NCBI GenBank assembly: GCA_001898645.1
Contig: MKUQ01000054.1
Location: forward strand, 1-64,000
Reading direction: 5' to 3'
DNA length: 64,000 nucleotides
Source of the DNA: Burkholderiales bacterium 70-64
GTDB lineage: Bacteria; Pseudomonadota; Gammaproteobacteria; Burkholderiales; Burkholderiaceae_E
In this document: positions 35,118 through 44,227 of the stretch, piece after piece
Layout: each line of letters opens with the position of its first letter
How positions within the stretch are numbered: position 1 is the first letter of the stretch
Notes under the pieces: model-generated
Seen by the model: only the letters and a program-made list of their open reading frames with translations
Told to the model about the DNA's origin: nothing
The model's database searches: none
Position numbers and translations under genes: made by a program

Positions 35118-37379
35118 TCATGTCTTCGGCGCCGTGTCGGTCTCGCCCAGGCGCGCGTGCAGCCGCGCGCGCCGGCGCAGGCGTCCTGCGTCGAGCAGCA
35201 TGCGTCCGGCCCAGCGGTACACGTTGAACTCGCGCACCAGCTGCCGCATGCTGTGCATGCGTGCCTGCTGCTCGGCCTCGGGCATGGTCAGGGCGGCGTG
35301 CAGGGCCTCGGCCACCTGGTCGATGTGGTAGGGGTTGACGATCAGCGCCTCGTGCAGCTCGCGCGCGGCGCCGGCGAACTGGCTGAGCACCAGCACGCCG
35401 CGCTCGTCGTCGCGCGCGCCGATGAATTCCTTGGCGACCAGGTTCATGCCGTCGTGCAGGCTGGTCACCACGCACACGTCGCAGCCGCGGTAGTGCGCCT
35501 GCACCGACTCGCTGTCGTGATGCTCGACGAGCAGGCGCACCGGCGGCGGTCCGTTGCCGCCGAAGCGCTCGTCGATGTGCGCGGCGAGCTCGCGCACCTG
35601 CGCCTGGAAGCGCTGGTATTCGTCGAGCGCCGCGCGCGAAGGCGCTGCGATCTGGATCAGCGTGAAGCGGCCGATCCATTCGGGGTGCAGCTCGAGCAGG
35701 CGCTCCACGGCGCGCAGGCGCTCGATGATGCCCTTGGTGTAGTCGAGCCGATCCACGCCGAGCGCGATGCAGTGCGACTCCGGCAGCTCCCAGCGCTCGC
35801 GCAGCGCGGCCCGTGCCGCGGCGACCCGTTCGGCGGGCGGCGTCTCGGACGCGGGGGGATCGGGCCAGGCGATCGAGATCGGGTAGGCCTCGACCCGCGT
35901 CGGCTGCCCGGCCACGGTGATGGTGGAGGATTCGTGCTCGATGCGCGCCTCGAGGAAGCGGTCCACGGTCTCGAGGAAGTTCTTGCAGTGGTAGCGGGTG
36001 TGGAAGCCCAGGATGTCGCTGCCCAGCAGGCCCTCGAGGATCTCGCGCTTCCACGGACAGATGCCGAACGACTCGGGGTTGGGCCAGGGGATGTGCCAGA
36101 AGACGATGATCGTCGCCTTCGGCAGCTGCTCGCGCACGTAGCGCGGCACCAGCGCGAAGTGGTAGTCCTGCACCAGCACCACCGGATCCTCGGTCTTGGC
36201 CTCGGCCACCACGGCGTCGGCGAAGCGGCGGTTGACCAGACGGTACTGCTCCCAGTCGGCGCTGCGGAACACCGGACGCACGTGGGCGATGTGGCACAGC
36301 GGCCACAGCCCCTCATTGGAGAAGCCGTAGTAGTAGCCGGCTTCCTCGGCCTCGGTGAGCCACACCCGGCGCAGCGTGTAGGAAGGGTTGCGCGGCGGCA
36401 CCCCGACGCGGTCGCGGGCGTCGACCGTCTCGCGGTCGGCCGAGCCGCTGCCGTGCGCGATCCAGGTGCCCGAGCAGGCCCGCATCACCGGCTCGACCGC
36501 GGTGACCAAGCCGCTGGCGGGCCGCCGCACCACGGGTCCGTCCGGGCCGGTCTCGTGGATGTAGGGCTCGCGGTTGGACACCACGATGATCTCGTCGCCC
36601 GAGAGCTGCTCGCGCAGCAGCGTGCGCAGGGTGTGCGGGGTCCATTGCAGCGTCGTGTCGTCGTGCAGCCTGCGTTCGCTCTCGATGTCGCGCAGCATGT
36701 CGCGCAGGTCGCCGAGCAGCGGCGTCATCTCGGGCGCCGGCGCCGGTGCCAGTGCCGGCGCCGCCGGGCTGGCCCGCGACATCTCGGCGCGCAGCATGTC
36801 GCGCACGCTGGCTATCCAGCCGCGCAGGCTCAGGTGCGCCATCAGCACGGTGATCGCAGTGACGATCAGGCCGGTCAGCAGGAACACGCCGATCACCCAG
36901 GTCCGCGCATCGGCGCTGCGCCGGCGCACGAAGTTCATGTCGTGAGCGACGAGCAGCGTGCCGAGCGAGCGATCGCCCTGCGCGAGCGGCTTGGCCGTTA
37001 CGTGCAGCCGGCCTTCGATCAGGCCGCGTGGGGCGGTCGCGATGGCCGGCCCGACCTGGCAGCCCAGCGATGCCGGCCAGGCGCTGGTATGCACCATCAT
37101 GGTGCCGTCGTCGGTGCACAGGGCCAGCGCCTCGAGACGGTCGTCGCGGGTGGTGCGCTCGAGACGCTCGCGGATCGCCGGGAGATCGCCGGCGGCCAGC
37201 GGTGCGGCGATCAGCGCCTGGACCGAGTCGGCGACGAGCCCCGAGCGGATCTCCACGTCGCGCACGAACCATTTCATGGTCAGCGCGTCGACCAGCGGGA
37301 CCACCAGCAGCGCGAGCACGAACAGCGCCAGCGCCAGCGGCACCACGAAGCGCAGCGACAGCCTGAGCGTGCGCATCAT
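35118..37379 (-). CDS. otsA: Membrane-anchored trehalose-6-phosphate synthase with sensor-like N-terminus
   Basis: 753 residues, much longer than the roughly 470 of a plain OtsA. Residues 1-35 hold a transmembrane helix ([23 protein letters not shown]). Residues 35-150 form a predicted periplasmic domain. A second helix follows ([24 protein letters not shown]), then a HAMP/coil-like linker with an Ala/Pro tract. The GT20 catalytic domain starts near residue 270 ([13 protein letters not shown]) with [46 protein letters not shown] and [13 protein letters not shown]. It makes trehalose-6-phosphate for OtsB. The start at 37379 has GGAG 10 nt upstream; two nearby in-frame ATGs are alternatives. 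Confidence 0.93.
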   Translation of the reverse strand: MMRTLRLSLRFVVPLALALFVLALLVVPLVDALTMKWFVRDVEIRSGLVADSVQALIAAPLAAGDLPAIRERLERTTRDDRLEALALCTDDGTMMVHTSAWPASLGCQVGPAIATAPRGLIEGRLHVTAKPLAQGDRSLGTLLVAHDMNFVRRRSADARTWVIGVFLLTGLIVTAITVLMAHLSLRGWIASVRDMLRAEMSRASPAAPALAPAPAPEMTPLLGDLRDMLRDIESERRLHDDTTLQWTPHTLRTLLREQLSGDEIIVVSNREPYIHETGPDGPVVRRPASGLVTAVEPVMRACSGTWIAHGSGSADRETVDARDRVGVPPRNPSYTLRRVWLTEAEEAGYYYGFSNEGLWPLCHIAHVRPVFRSADWEQYRLVNRRFADAVVAEAKTEDPVVLVQDYHFALVPRYVREQLPKATIIVFWHIPWPNPESFGICPWKREILEGLLGSDILGFHTRYHCKNFLETVDRFLEARIEHESSTITVAGQPTRVEAYPISIAWPDPPASETPPAERVAAARAALRERWELPESHCIALGVDRLDYTKGIIERLRAVERLLELHPEWIGRFTLIQIAAPSRAALDEYQRFQAQVRELAAHIDERFGGNGPPPVRLLVEHHDSESVQAHYRGCDVCVVTSLHDGMNLVAKEFIGARDDERGVLVLSQFAGAARELHEALIVNPYHIDQVAEALHAALTMPEAEQQARMHSMRQLVREFNVYRWAGRMLLDAGRLRRRARLHARLGETDTAPKT

Positions 37380-37513
37380 CGCGGGCATGCTCCGTCCGGG
37401 TGCACACCCGCTCCGACCGGCCGGCCGCGGCGGGCGCCGACGCACGCGGCTATCGCGCAAATCGGCCGGCGCGTGCATACTTTCTGCCTGCAGCCGCCAC
37501 GGATCGAAGAGAG

Positions 37514-38077
37514 ATGAACATGAACTCCGTATCCGGCCCCGAGCATCAAGCCATCTCCCGCGCGCCCGCCCAGCCCGCCCAGCCCGCCGAACGCGCCGCC
37601 GCCATGCCGGAGCACCCGCCCGAGGCGGTCGAGGCGCTCCAGCACTTCAGGATGATCTTTCGTTCGGTTCGCCGTCATTTCCATGACGTGGAAGAGCGCT
37701 GCGGCATCAATGGTTCCCAGGCGTGGGCGCTGGCGGTCGTCGCGCGTGCGCCCGGCATCCGCGTGAAGGACTTGGCGCGCGCCATGGCGGTCCAGCAGTC
37801 CACCGCCAGCAATCTCGTCGAGCAGCTCGCGCGCCAGGGGCTGCTGCGACGCATGCGCGATCAGCGCGATCAGCGCATCGTGCTGCTCTACCCGACGCAG
37901 GCCGGCGAGGACGCGGTCGCCCATGCTTCCAAGCCCTTGGTGGGCATCCTTCCGGACGCGCTGTCGCGCCTCGGACCGAAGCGGCTGACGGTGCTCAATC
38001 GCCTGCTGCACGAGATCGTGGCGGCCATGCAGGTCGAAGGTGCCGAGGCGAAGCACCTGCCCATCGCCGACTTCTGA
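37514..38077 (+). CDS. MarR-family transcriptional regulator
   Basis: 187 residues. An Ala/Pro-rich N-terminal tail (about 40 residues) precedes a MarR winged helix: [88 protein letters not shown]. The wing [10 protein letters not shown] is typical. The start at 37514 follows GAAGAGAG; the track ORF is longer without support. It is divergent from otsA-otsB, a possible target. The ligand is unknown. Confidence 0.88.
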   Translation: MNMNSVSGPEHQAISRAPAQPAQPAERAAAMPEHPPEAVEALQHFRMIFRSVRRHFHDVEERCGINGSQAWALAVVARAPGIRVKDLARAMAVQQSTASNLVEQLARQGLLRRMRDQRDQRIVLLYPTQAGEDAVAHASKPLVGILPDALSRLGPKRLTVLNRLLHEIVAAMQVEGAEAKHLPIADF

Positions 38078-38197
38078 GAACGTTGAAGGAATCTGCTGCG
38101 CGGTCCGATCTCGCGCCTGTGATGCTCGCCGCACTCCGGTACGGCTGCGCTTCTCGCCGCGACCTCGGACCGCTCGCTGCGATTCCTTCGCACGTTC
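38078..38197. repeat. Long imperfect stem-loop after the MarR gene
   Basis: Directly after the stop, GAACGT..GAAGGAATC..TGC..CGGTCCGA pairs with TCGGACCG..GCTGC..GATTCCTTC..ACGTTC about 80 bp later, giving an interrupted stem of around 30 bp. The GGAATC-TGC-GATTCC core is shared with the hairpin after ackA. It may be the MarR terminator or an enlarged repeat. Confidence 0.55.
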
Positions 38198-38236
38198 CGA
38201 GCGCGCGCGGCAATCCGATGCGGCAATTCCCGCACG

Positions 38237-38310
38237 CGCCGTAGCTCCGCCACGGTTGCGCTTTGCGCCTTGCTTGCACCCCGGCCGGGGGCTCACCCGG
38301 GCTCGATTTC
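38237..38310 (+). repeat. Degenerate right half of the 265-bp inverted-repeat element
   Basis: This stretch aligns colinearly with the right half of the element in the GFA gene: CCGCCACGG(T/C)TGCGCTTTG, CGCCTTG(C/A)TTGC, a divergent segment of about 10 bp, GGGCTCAC, then a decayed end GGG(C)TCGAT. It lies just upstream of glk. The alignment was made by eye. Confidence 0.5.
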
Positions 38311-38334
38311 ACTCTGAAAGACTCCTGGGCCAAG

Positions 38335-38340
38335 TATAGT
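38335..38340 (+). promoter_or_regulatory. Likely -10 box of glk
   Basis: TATAGT lies 25 bp before the glk ATG. No convincing -35 is visible at 16-18 bp spacing; CTCTGA or ACTCTG is the nearest. Confidence 0.35.
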
Positions 38341-38364
38341 GGCTGCGATCCCTGGGCACGATTC

Positions 38365-39378
38365 ATGAGCATGGAGCGTCGAAAGCCCGCATCGGACGCG
38401 CAGTGGCTGTTCGCCGACGTCGGCGGCACCAACGTGCGCGTGTGCCGCTGGCAAGGCGATGCCGGTGCGGGTCCCATCGCCCGCTCGCCGGCCGATGCCT
38501 TCGATACGCTGGACGCGGCGCTGCGCGCGCTCGCCGGCGCGCACGCGCTGCTGCCCGACCACTGCGCGCTGGCCGTGGCGGCGCCGGTGCACGATGCGCC
38601 CATGCCGATGACCAATCGCGGCTGGGTCCTCGATGCCGCGGTGCTGCGTCGCGCGCTCGGCCTGCAGGCGCTGCGCGTGGTCAACGACTTCGTCGCGGCG
38701 GCCGCCGGCATCGCCGCGCTCGATGCCGCGGCAACGCAGACCGTGCGCGCGGGCGTGCCGCGACCGGCCAGCCGGCTGCTCCTCGGGCCCGGCACCGGCC
38801 TGGGCGTGGCCGCGGTGCTCGATGCAGGCGGCAGCGCCGAGCGCATCGTGGCCAGCGAGGGCGGTCACATGGGTTTCGGCTACCCCGAGGACGCGCTCGC
38901 TCCGCTGCTCGCGGCGATGCACGCACGATGGGGCCGCCGCCTGTCGTGGGAGCGGCTGCTGAGCGGCGACGGGCTCGCTCGCCTGCACGCGTGGCAGGCC
39001 GGGCTGGCCGCGCCTCTCGAGGCCCGGCAGGTGAGCGCGTGTGCGGCCGCAGGCGACCCTGCGGCGCGGCGCGCCGTGCAATGGTTCTGCCGTCTGCTCG
39101 GAGCGTGCGCCGGCGACTTGTGCCTGGCCTTCGGCGCCGACGGCGGCGTCTGGCTCACCGGCGGCGTGCTCGACGGCCTGGGGCAGGCTTTCGATGCTGG
39201 CGCATTCCTCGAGGCGTTCGACGACAAAGGGCGCTATCGGGCGCGTCAGCACGAAGTGCCGGTGCATCGCGTGCTCGCCACCGACCTGGCGTTCCGCGGC
39301 CTGGCGCGCATCACGCGCACGGCCTGCCGCGCGCCCGGTCTGCTGGTCACGCCGGCGGGCATCGAGGCGCTGCATTAG
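38365..39378 (+). CDS. glk: Glucokinase
   Basis: A 337-residue ASKHA-fold kinase phosphorylating glucose with ATP. Motifs: FADVGGTNVRVCRW (phosphate 1), VVNDFVAAAAGIAALD (catalytic Asp region), LLGPGTGLGVAAVLD (phosphate 2) and ASEGGHMGF, where the HMG histidine matches proteobacterial Glk. The start follows the TATAGT box; a second ATG lies two codons later. The TAG stop merges into a copy of the 30-bp repeat. The gene is flanked on both sides by pieces of that repeat family. Confidence 0.9.
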   Translation: MSMERRKPASDAQWLFADVGGTNVRVCRWQGDAGAGPIARSPADAFDTLDAALRALAGAHALLPDHCALAVAAPVHDAPMPMTNRGWVLDAAVLRRALGLQALRVVNDFVAAAAGIAALDAAATQTVRAGVPRPASRLLLGPGTGLGVAAVLDAGGSAERIVASEGGHMGFGYPEDALAPLLAAMHARWGRRLSWERLLSGDGLARLHAWQAGLAAPLEARQVSACAAAGDPAARRAVQWFCRLLGACAGDLCLAFGADGGVWLTGGVLDGLGQAFDAGAFLEAFDDKGRYRARQHEVPVHRVLATDLAFRGLARITRTACRAPGLLVTPAGIEALH

Positions 39379-39407
39379 GGCCTGCTCACCCTGCGATCGA
39401 CCCCGCG
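39378..39407 (+). repeat. Solo copy of the 30-bp terminal repeat at the glk stop
   Basis: GGGCCTGCTCACCC, TGCGATCG and ACCCCGCG match the 30-bp terminal repeat with two substitutions. The first G is the last base of the glk TAG stop, as at fahA. Confidence 0.85.
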
Positions 39408-39465
39408 CCCGGAGGGGTGGGCGATTTGGTAAAATGACACATTTCCCCGACACCACGGCGTGTGC

Positions 39466-39487
39466 GGCTTCCCCGAAAAGGGAAGCC
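39466..39487 (+). other. 5' leader hairpin upstream of the OmpA-like gene
   Basis: GGCTTCCC and GGGAAGCC pair around a CGAAAA loop, with GTGTGC/GCGCAC possibly extending the stem. It lies between a TTGGTAAAAT promoter-like sequence (about 39426) and the ribosome site AAGGAG. It could modulate translation; no known riboswitch class is recognised. Confidence 0.45.
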
Positions 39488-39519
39488 CGCCTGCGCACGC
39501 CATGCAAAGGAGATCGTGC

Positions 39520-39978
39520 ATGCAGGAAGCTCTTCGCTCGAATCCCGACAGCGGTGTCCTGGACGCACCCCTGCCGCAGCCGTCCGGCGATTCGACGCGC
39601 GTGTACTTCGCCGGCGACTCGACCCGCGTCGATCGCCAGTATCACGACGCGATCCGCGACCAGGCGCAGCGCTTCATCGCCGGACCTGGCGGCACGCTGA
39701 TCGTGTCCGGCCACGCCAACCCGGTCGACGAGCCGGAGGCGGCGGTGCGGCTCAGCATGGACCGCACGCAGGCGGTGGCCGCGCTGCTCGAGCAGTTCGG
39801 CGTGCAGAGCCACCGCATCGTGCGCGTGAGCCATGGCGCCAACGCGCCGCTCGTCGACGTGTCCGACGAGGCGTCGAGCTGGCTCAACCGCTGCGTCGAG
39901 ATCCGTCCCGGCGCGCTCGCGCCGCGCCAGCCGGTGTGGTCGCAGCGCGGCCGCAAGCCGGCGCGGGGACGTTCGTAG
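39520..39978 (+). CDS. OmpA C-terminal-domain-like protein without a signal peptide
   Basis: 152 residues. After a 25-residue polar N-terminus comes an OmpA-like fold: TRVYFAGDSTRVDRQYHDAIRDQAQRFIAG, LIVSGHANPVDEPEAAVRLSMDRTQAVAALLEQFGVQSHRIVRVSHGANAP and a terminal CVEI strand. The order of blocks matches the peptidoglycan-binding domain, but no signal peptide or anchor is visible, so the usual periplasmic location is unsupported. AAGGAG lies 7 nt before the ATG. The last residues and the stop are encoded by a repeat copy that also supplies the uvrD start. Confidence 0.7.
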   Translation: MQEALRSNPDSGVLDAPLPQPSGDSTRVYFAGDSTRVDRQYHDAIRDQAQRFIAGPGGTLIVSGHANPVDEPEAAVRLSMDRTQAVAALLEQFGVQSHRIVRVSHGANAPLVDVSDEASSWLNRCVEIRPGALAPRQPVWSQRGRKPARGRS

Positions 39979-39990
39979 GGTGAACGGGCC
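39962..39990 (-). repeat. Diverged copy of the 30-bp repeat spanning the OmpA-like stop and uvrD start
   Basis: CGCGGGG, a base change, CG, a base change, TCGTAGGGTGAAC, a base change, GGCC. It matches the inverted-repeat unit at 26 of 29 positions and lacks the final C. It contains the TAG stop of one gene and the GTG start of the next. Confidence 0.65.
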
Positions 39991-42340
39991 GAATTCCGGC
40001 CTCCTGGCCCACCTCAACGAGCAGCAGCTCGCCGCCGTCACCCTGCCGCCGCAGCACGCGCTGATCCTCGCCGGCGCCGGCAGCGGCAAGACGCGCGTGC
40101 TCACCACGCGCCTCGCCTGGCTGATCACCACCGGCCAGGTCAGCCCGCACGGCGTGCTGGCGGTCACCTTCACCAACAAGGCAGCGCGCGAGATGCTCAC
40201 GCGGCTGGGCGCCATGCTGCCGATCGCCACGCGCGGCATGTGGATCGGTACCTTCCACGGCCTGGCCAACCGCATGCTGCGGGCGCATCATCGCGACGCG
40301 GGGCTGCCGCACACCTTCCAGATCCTCGATTCGCAGGACCAGCTCGCAGCGATCAAGCGCCTGCTCAAGGCGCTCAACGTCGACGACGAGCGGTTCCCGC
40401 CGAAGAACCTCCAGCATTTCATCAACGGAGCCAAGGAGGAAGGGCGCCGGCCGCGCGATGTCGAGGCCTTCGACGACTACGCGCGCCGCCAGGTCGAGCT
40501 GTACGCCGCCTACGAGGAGCAGTGCCAGCGCGAGGGCGTGGTCGACTTCGCCGAGCTGCTGCTGCGCAGCTACGAGCTGCTCGAGCGCAATGCCCTGCTG
40601 CGCGAGCACTACCAGGCCCGCTTCCGGCACATCCTGGTCGACGAGTTCCAGGACACCAACACGCTGCAGTACCGCTGGCTGAAGCTGCTCGCCGGCGACA
40701 CCGCCGTGATGTTCGCCGTCGGCGACGACGACCAGAGCATCTACGCGTTTCGCGGCGCCAATGCGGCCAACATGGCGGCGTTCGAGCGCGAGTTCCGCGT
40801 CTCCAACCTGATCAAGCTCGAGCAGAACTACCGCTCGCACGGCAACATCCTGGAGTGCGCCAACGCGCTGATCGCCCACAACACCCGGCGCCTGGGCAAG
40901 AACCTGTGGACCGAGGCCGGCGAGGGCGAGCCGGTGCGCGTATACGAGGCGACCAGCGACGCGCAGGAGGCGCACTGGCTGGTCGAGGAGATCCGCGGCC
41001 TGATCGGCGAGGGCTGGGCGCGCGCCGACGTCGCCGTGCTGTACCGCTCCAATGCCCAGTCGCGCGTGATCGAGCACGCGCTGTTCTCGGCCGGCATCGC
41101 CTACCGCGTCTACGGCGGGCTGCGCTTCTTCGAGCGCGCCGAGATCCGCCACGCGCTCGCCTACCTGCGCCTGATGGAGAACCCGAACGACGACGGTGCG
41201 TTCCTGCGGGTGGTGAACTTCCCCGCCCGCGGCATCGGCACGCGTACGCTCGAGGCGCTGCAGGATGCCGCGCGCACCTCCAACCGGAGCCTGTTCACCG
41301 CGGTCGACGCACTCTCCGGCGCCGCCGCGGGCAAGCTCGCCGGCTTCGTGCGCCTGATCGAGGGCCTGCGCGCCGAGACGCGGGCCATGTCGCTGCCGGA
41401 AGTCGTCGAGCACGTGGTCGATCGCAGCGGGCTGCTGGCGCACTATCGCGGCGAGCGCGAAGGGCAGGACCGCATCGAGAACCTGCGCGAGCTGGTCAAT
41501 GCCGCAGCCGGCTTCCTCGCCGAGGAAGGCATCGTGGCCGGCACGCCGGCCAATGTCGGCGTGGCCGCTGCCGCGCCGGCACCGGCGCCCGGAGGGGAGC
41601 CCGGGGATGCGGCCGCGGACGCGGTGCTCGAGGCCGATGCGCCCGGTGCGGCCCAGCTCACGCCGCTGGCGGCTTTCCTGGCCCACGCCTCGCTCGAGGC
41701 CGGGGACAACCAGGCCGGCGAGGGCAGCGACGCGGTTCAGCTCATGACCGTGCATGCGGCCAAGGGGCTGGAGTTCGCGGCGGTGTTCATCACCGGCCTC
41801 GAGGAAGGGCTGTTCCCGCACGAGAACTCGATCTCCGAGATCGCCGGGCTCGAGGAGGAGCGCCGGCTGATGTACGTGGCGATCACGCGCGCACGCAAGC
41901 GGCTGTACCTGTCGTTCTCGCAGACGCGCATGCTGCACGGCCAGACGCGCTACAGCCTGCGCTCGCGCTTCCTCGACGAGCTGCCGCCGGCGCTGCTGAA
42001 GTGGCTCACGCCGCGCACGCAGGCCGGTGCCCAGGCCGGCCGCCGCGAGGGCTGGGGCGGCGCCTGGGAGGGCTACGCCGGAGCCACGCCGCGGTCCGCG
42101 CGCGGGCGCGAGCACGATACCGGCCGCCTGACGCCGGCCGAGCAGCGCGCCGCGGGGGGCTTCGATCGCGGCATCCCCTTCCGCGTGGGCCAGGGCGTGG
42201 CGCACGCGCGCTTCGGCGAGGGCGTGATCGTCGGCATCGAGGGCAGCGGCGAGGATGCGCGCGTGCAGGTGAACTTCGGGCGCGAGGGCCTGAAGTGGCT
42301 GGCGCTGTCGGTGGCGCGGCTCGAGGCGCTGAAGGCGTGA
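39980..42340 (+). CDS. uvrD: UvrD/Rep-type superfamily 1 DNA helicase
   Basis: A 786-residue 3'-5' helicase. Motif Q/I are LNEQQLAAVTLPPQHALILAGAGSGKTRVLTTRLAWL, motif II ILVDEFQDTN, motif III VGDDDQSIYAFRGAN, motif IV QNYRS, V QLMTVHAAKGLEF and VI YVAITRARK. The C-terminal Tudor-like segment (GVAHARFGEGVIVGIEGSGEDARVQVNFGREGLKWLAL) favours UvrD over Rep. An Ala/Pro/Gly-rich insert of about 40 residues sits in domain 2B (GTPANVGVAAAAPAPAPGG). The only plausible start, the GTG at 39980, lies in a repeat unit. It acts in nucleotide excision and mismatch repair. Confidence 0.95.
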   Translation: MNGPNSGLLAHLNEQQLAAVTLPPQHALILAGAGSGKTRVLTTRLAWLITTGQVSPHGVLAVTFTNKAAREMLTRLGAMLPIATRGMWIGTFHGLANRMLRAHHRDAGLPHTFQILDSQDQLAAIKRLLKALNVDDERFPPKNLQHFINGAKEEGRRPRDVEAFDDYARRQVELYAAYEEQCQREGVVDFAELLLRSYELLERNALLREHYQARFRHILVDEFQDTNTLQYRWLKLLAGDTAVMFAVGDDDQSIYAFRGANAANMAAFEREFRVSNLIKLEQNYRSHGNILECANALIAHNTRRLGKNLWTEAGEGEPVRVYEATSDAQEAHWLVEEIRGLIGEGWARADVAVLYRSNAQSRVIEHALFSAGIAYRVYGGLRFFERAEIRHALAYLRLMENPNDDGAFLRVVNFPARGIGTRTLEALQDAARTSNRSLFTAVDALSGAAAGKLAGFVRLIEGLRAETRAMSLPEVVEHVVDRSGLLAHYRGEREGQDRIENLRELVNAAAGFLAEEGIVAGTPANVGVAAAAPAPAPGGEPGDAAADAVLEADAPGAAQLTPLAAFLAHASLEAGDNQAGEGSDAVQLMTVHAAKGLEFAAVFITGLEEGLFPHENSISEIAGLEEERRLMYVAITRARKRLYLSFSQTRMLHGQTRYSLRSRFLDELPPALLKWLTPRTQAGAQAGRREGWGGAWEGYAGATPRSARGREHDTGRLTPAEQRAAGGFDRGIPFRVGQGVAHARFGEGVIVGIEGSGEDARVQVNFGREGLKWLALSVARLEALKA

Positions 42341-42413
42341 GGCGAGGCGCCGCGGAGGCCGGGTTCGATCCCGACAGACTCCCCGGCGCTTGCGGCGTCC
42401 CGGCCGCAGGGAT

Positions 42414-43229
42414 CTACGGCGGCCCGGCCGACCCTGCGCCGCTGACCGGATCGCGGTAGCTCGACCAGAACGAGCAGTACACGGCGGTGATCAGCAGCAG
42501 CGACAGCGGCGAGAGCAGCATCGAGAGCAGGAACGGGCTCGAGCCGAGCGCCATCTGCAGCACGCGCACCAGCAGCGACCCTGCCAGCGCGATCCCGAAC
42601 CAGCCGATCGCGTAGACGACGAAGGCGCGCCGGTTGCGCCACACGCCGACCAGGCTGTAGAAGAGCGCCTGCGCCACCGGCGTGCGGTGCCAGGCGACGA
42701 ACAGCGGCGCGTACCACATCGCCATCTGCACCGGTGCATAGGTGAGCAGGAAGACGAGCGCCGCGATCACCAGCGCACCGTCCGAGACCGCGGGGTCGTC
42801 GCTGTGGATCTGGCCCGTGGCCAGGCGCATCAGCGTGCCCTCGTCGGCCACTGCCGCGAGCGCCAGCGCCGCCACCGTCGCCAGCGCGTTGACGGCGCCG
42901 AGCAGCAGCAGCGGCTTCCAGCGGCGGCCGCCGTCGTCGCGAAAGCCGGCGAAGAGCATGGTCGGCGTCGGCGTCGTGCCTTGGTCGGCGCTGCGCACCG
43001 CGTGCATCAGCCCGACCATCAGCACCGGCGCGAGCACCAGGGGCGCGATCGATCCGACCAGCGGAACCAGCACCGAGGCCGACAGCAGCAGCAGGTTCAT
43101 GAAGGTGATCGCCAGCAGGGCGATCGGCTGGCGGCGCAGCAGCCGGAAGCCGTCGGCGACCCAGCGCCAGCCGGCCGCCGCCGGCAGGGTGGCGATGCGC
43201 ACGGCCACCGGTTGCTCGGAGACCATCAT
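42414..43229 (-). CDS. BPSS1780-family membrane protein
   Basis: A 271-residue integral membrane protein with about six hydrophobic segments. The N-terminus contains GWRWVADGFRLLRRQPIALLAITFMNLLLLSASVLVPLVGSI and the block VLMVGLMHAVRSADQG, as seen in the BPSS1780 family widespread in Burkholderiales. Function is unknown. Its ATG overlaps the thrB stop (ATGATG around TGA), so it is likely co-translated with thrB. It is convergent with uvrD. Confidence 0.85.
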   Translation of the reverse strand: MMVSEQPVAVRIATLPAAAGWRWVADGFRLLRRQPIALLAITFMNLLLLSASVLVPLVGSIAPLVLAPVLMVGLMHAVRSADQGTTPTPTMLFAGFRDDGGRRWKPLLLLGAVNALATVAALALAAVADEGTLMRLATGQIHSDDPAVSDGALVIAALVFLLTYAPVQMAMWYAPLFVAWHRTPVAQALFYSLVGVWRNRRAFVVYAIGWFGIALAGSLLVRVLQMALGSSPFLLSMLLSPLSLLLITAVYCSFWSSYRDPVSGAGSAGPP

Positions 43230-44212
43230 GCAAGCGCCGGGACGCCGCGGCGCCTGGCCCGCAGGATGCGCTCGAAGTGCGCGGGGTCCTTGGGCGTGAC
43301 CAGCTCGGCCGGGCGCGGCAGGTGCAGGTCGAACAGCCGCGACAGCCAGAAGCGCAGCGCGCCGGCGCGCAGCATCATCGGCCAGGCGGCGACCTCGGCC
43401 TCGTTCGGCGGGCGTGCCGTGCGATAGGCCTCCAGCAGCGCGGCCAGCCGCGGCGCGTCGAAGGCGCCGCTGGCCTGGTCGATGCACCAGTCATTGACGG
43501 CCACGGCGAGGTCGAACAGCCAGGTGTCGACGCCGGCGAAGTAGAAGTCGATCACGCCGCCGATGCGCGGCGAGCCGTCGGGGCCGGCCTCGAACAGCAC
43601 GTTGTCGCGAAACAGGTCGGCATGCACGGGGCCGGCCGGCAGGGCCGCATGGCGCGGCGAGGCGGCGAACGCTTCCTGCTCCGCCAGCTCGTCGTGCAGC
43701 AGGGCGGCCTGCTCGGCGTCGAGGAACGCCGCCACCGATGCGGCGGCGTGCCGGCACCAGGGCAGGCCGCGCGGGTTGGGCAGGCCACGCGGGTGGGGCG
43801 CGACTCCCGAGTAGTCGGCCGCCGCGCGATGCATGCGCGCCAGCAGTGCGCCGACTTGCGCGCAATGCGACGCCGCGGGCGCCTCGACCGCCTGTCCCGG
43901 CAGGCGCGTGAACAGGGCTGCCGGCTTGCCCTCGAGCCGGCCCAGCACTTCGCCGCGCCGGTCGGCGACCGGGTCGGGGCAGGGCACGCCGCGCTGCGCG
44001 AGATGGTGCATCAGCGAGAGGTAGAAGGGCAGCTCCTCGAAGGCCAGCCGCTCGAACAGCGTGAGCACGAAGCGGCCGCTGGTGGTGGTGACGAAGAAGT
44101 TGCTGTTCTCGATGCCCGAGGCGATGCCCTCGAAGCCGCACAGCTCGCCCAGCGCGTAGCCCTCGAGCCAGCGCGCGAGCGCCTCGCGCGTGACGGACGT
44201 GAAGACGGCCAT
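43226..44212 (-). CDS. thrB: Homoserine kinase (APH-fold type)
   Basis: A 328-residue ThrB of the aminoglycoside-phosphotransferase-like type found in beta- and gammaproteobacteria. MAVFTSVTREALARWLEGYALGELCGFEGIASGIENSNFFVTTTSGRFVLTLFE is diagnostic. The Brenner loop is GPVHADLFRDNVLFE and the metal-binding motif lies in GGVIDFYFAGVDTWLFDLAVAVNDWC. It phosphorylates homoserine for threonine synthesis. A local duplication, PHPRGLPNPRGLPW, is visible near residue 140. Confidence 0.95.
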   Translation of the reverse strand: MAVFTSVTREALARWLEGYALGELCGFEGIASGIENSNFFVTTTSGRFVLTLFERLAFEELPFYLSLMHHLAQRGVPCPDPVADRRGEVLGRLEGKPAALFTRLPGQAVEAPAASHCAQVGALLARMHRAAADYSGVAPHPRGLPNPRGLPWCRHAAASVAAFLDAEQAALLHDELAEQEAFAASPRHAALPAGPVHADLFRDNVLFEAGPDGSPRIGGVIDFYFAGVDTWLFDLAVAVNDWCIDQASGAFDAPRLAALLEAYRTARPPNEAEVAAWPMMLRAGALRFWLSRLFDLHLPRPAELVTPKDPAHFERILRARRRGVPALA

Positions 44213-44227
44213 GTCGTGCGGGCCGGG

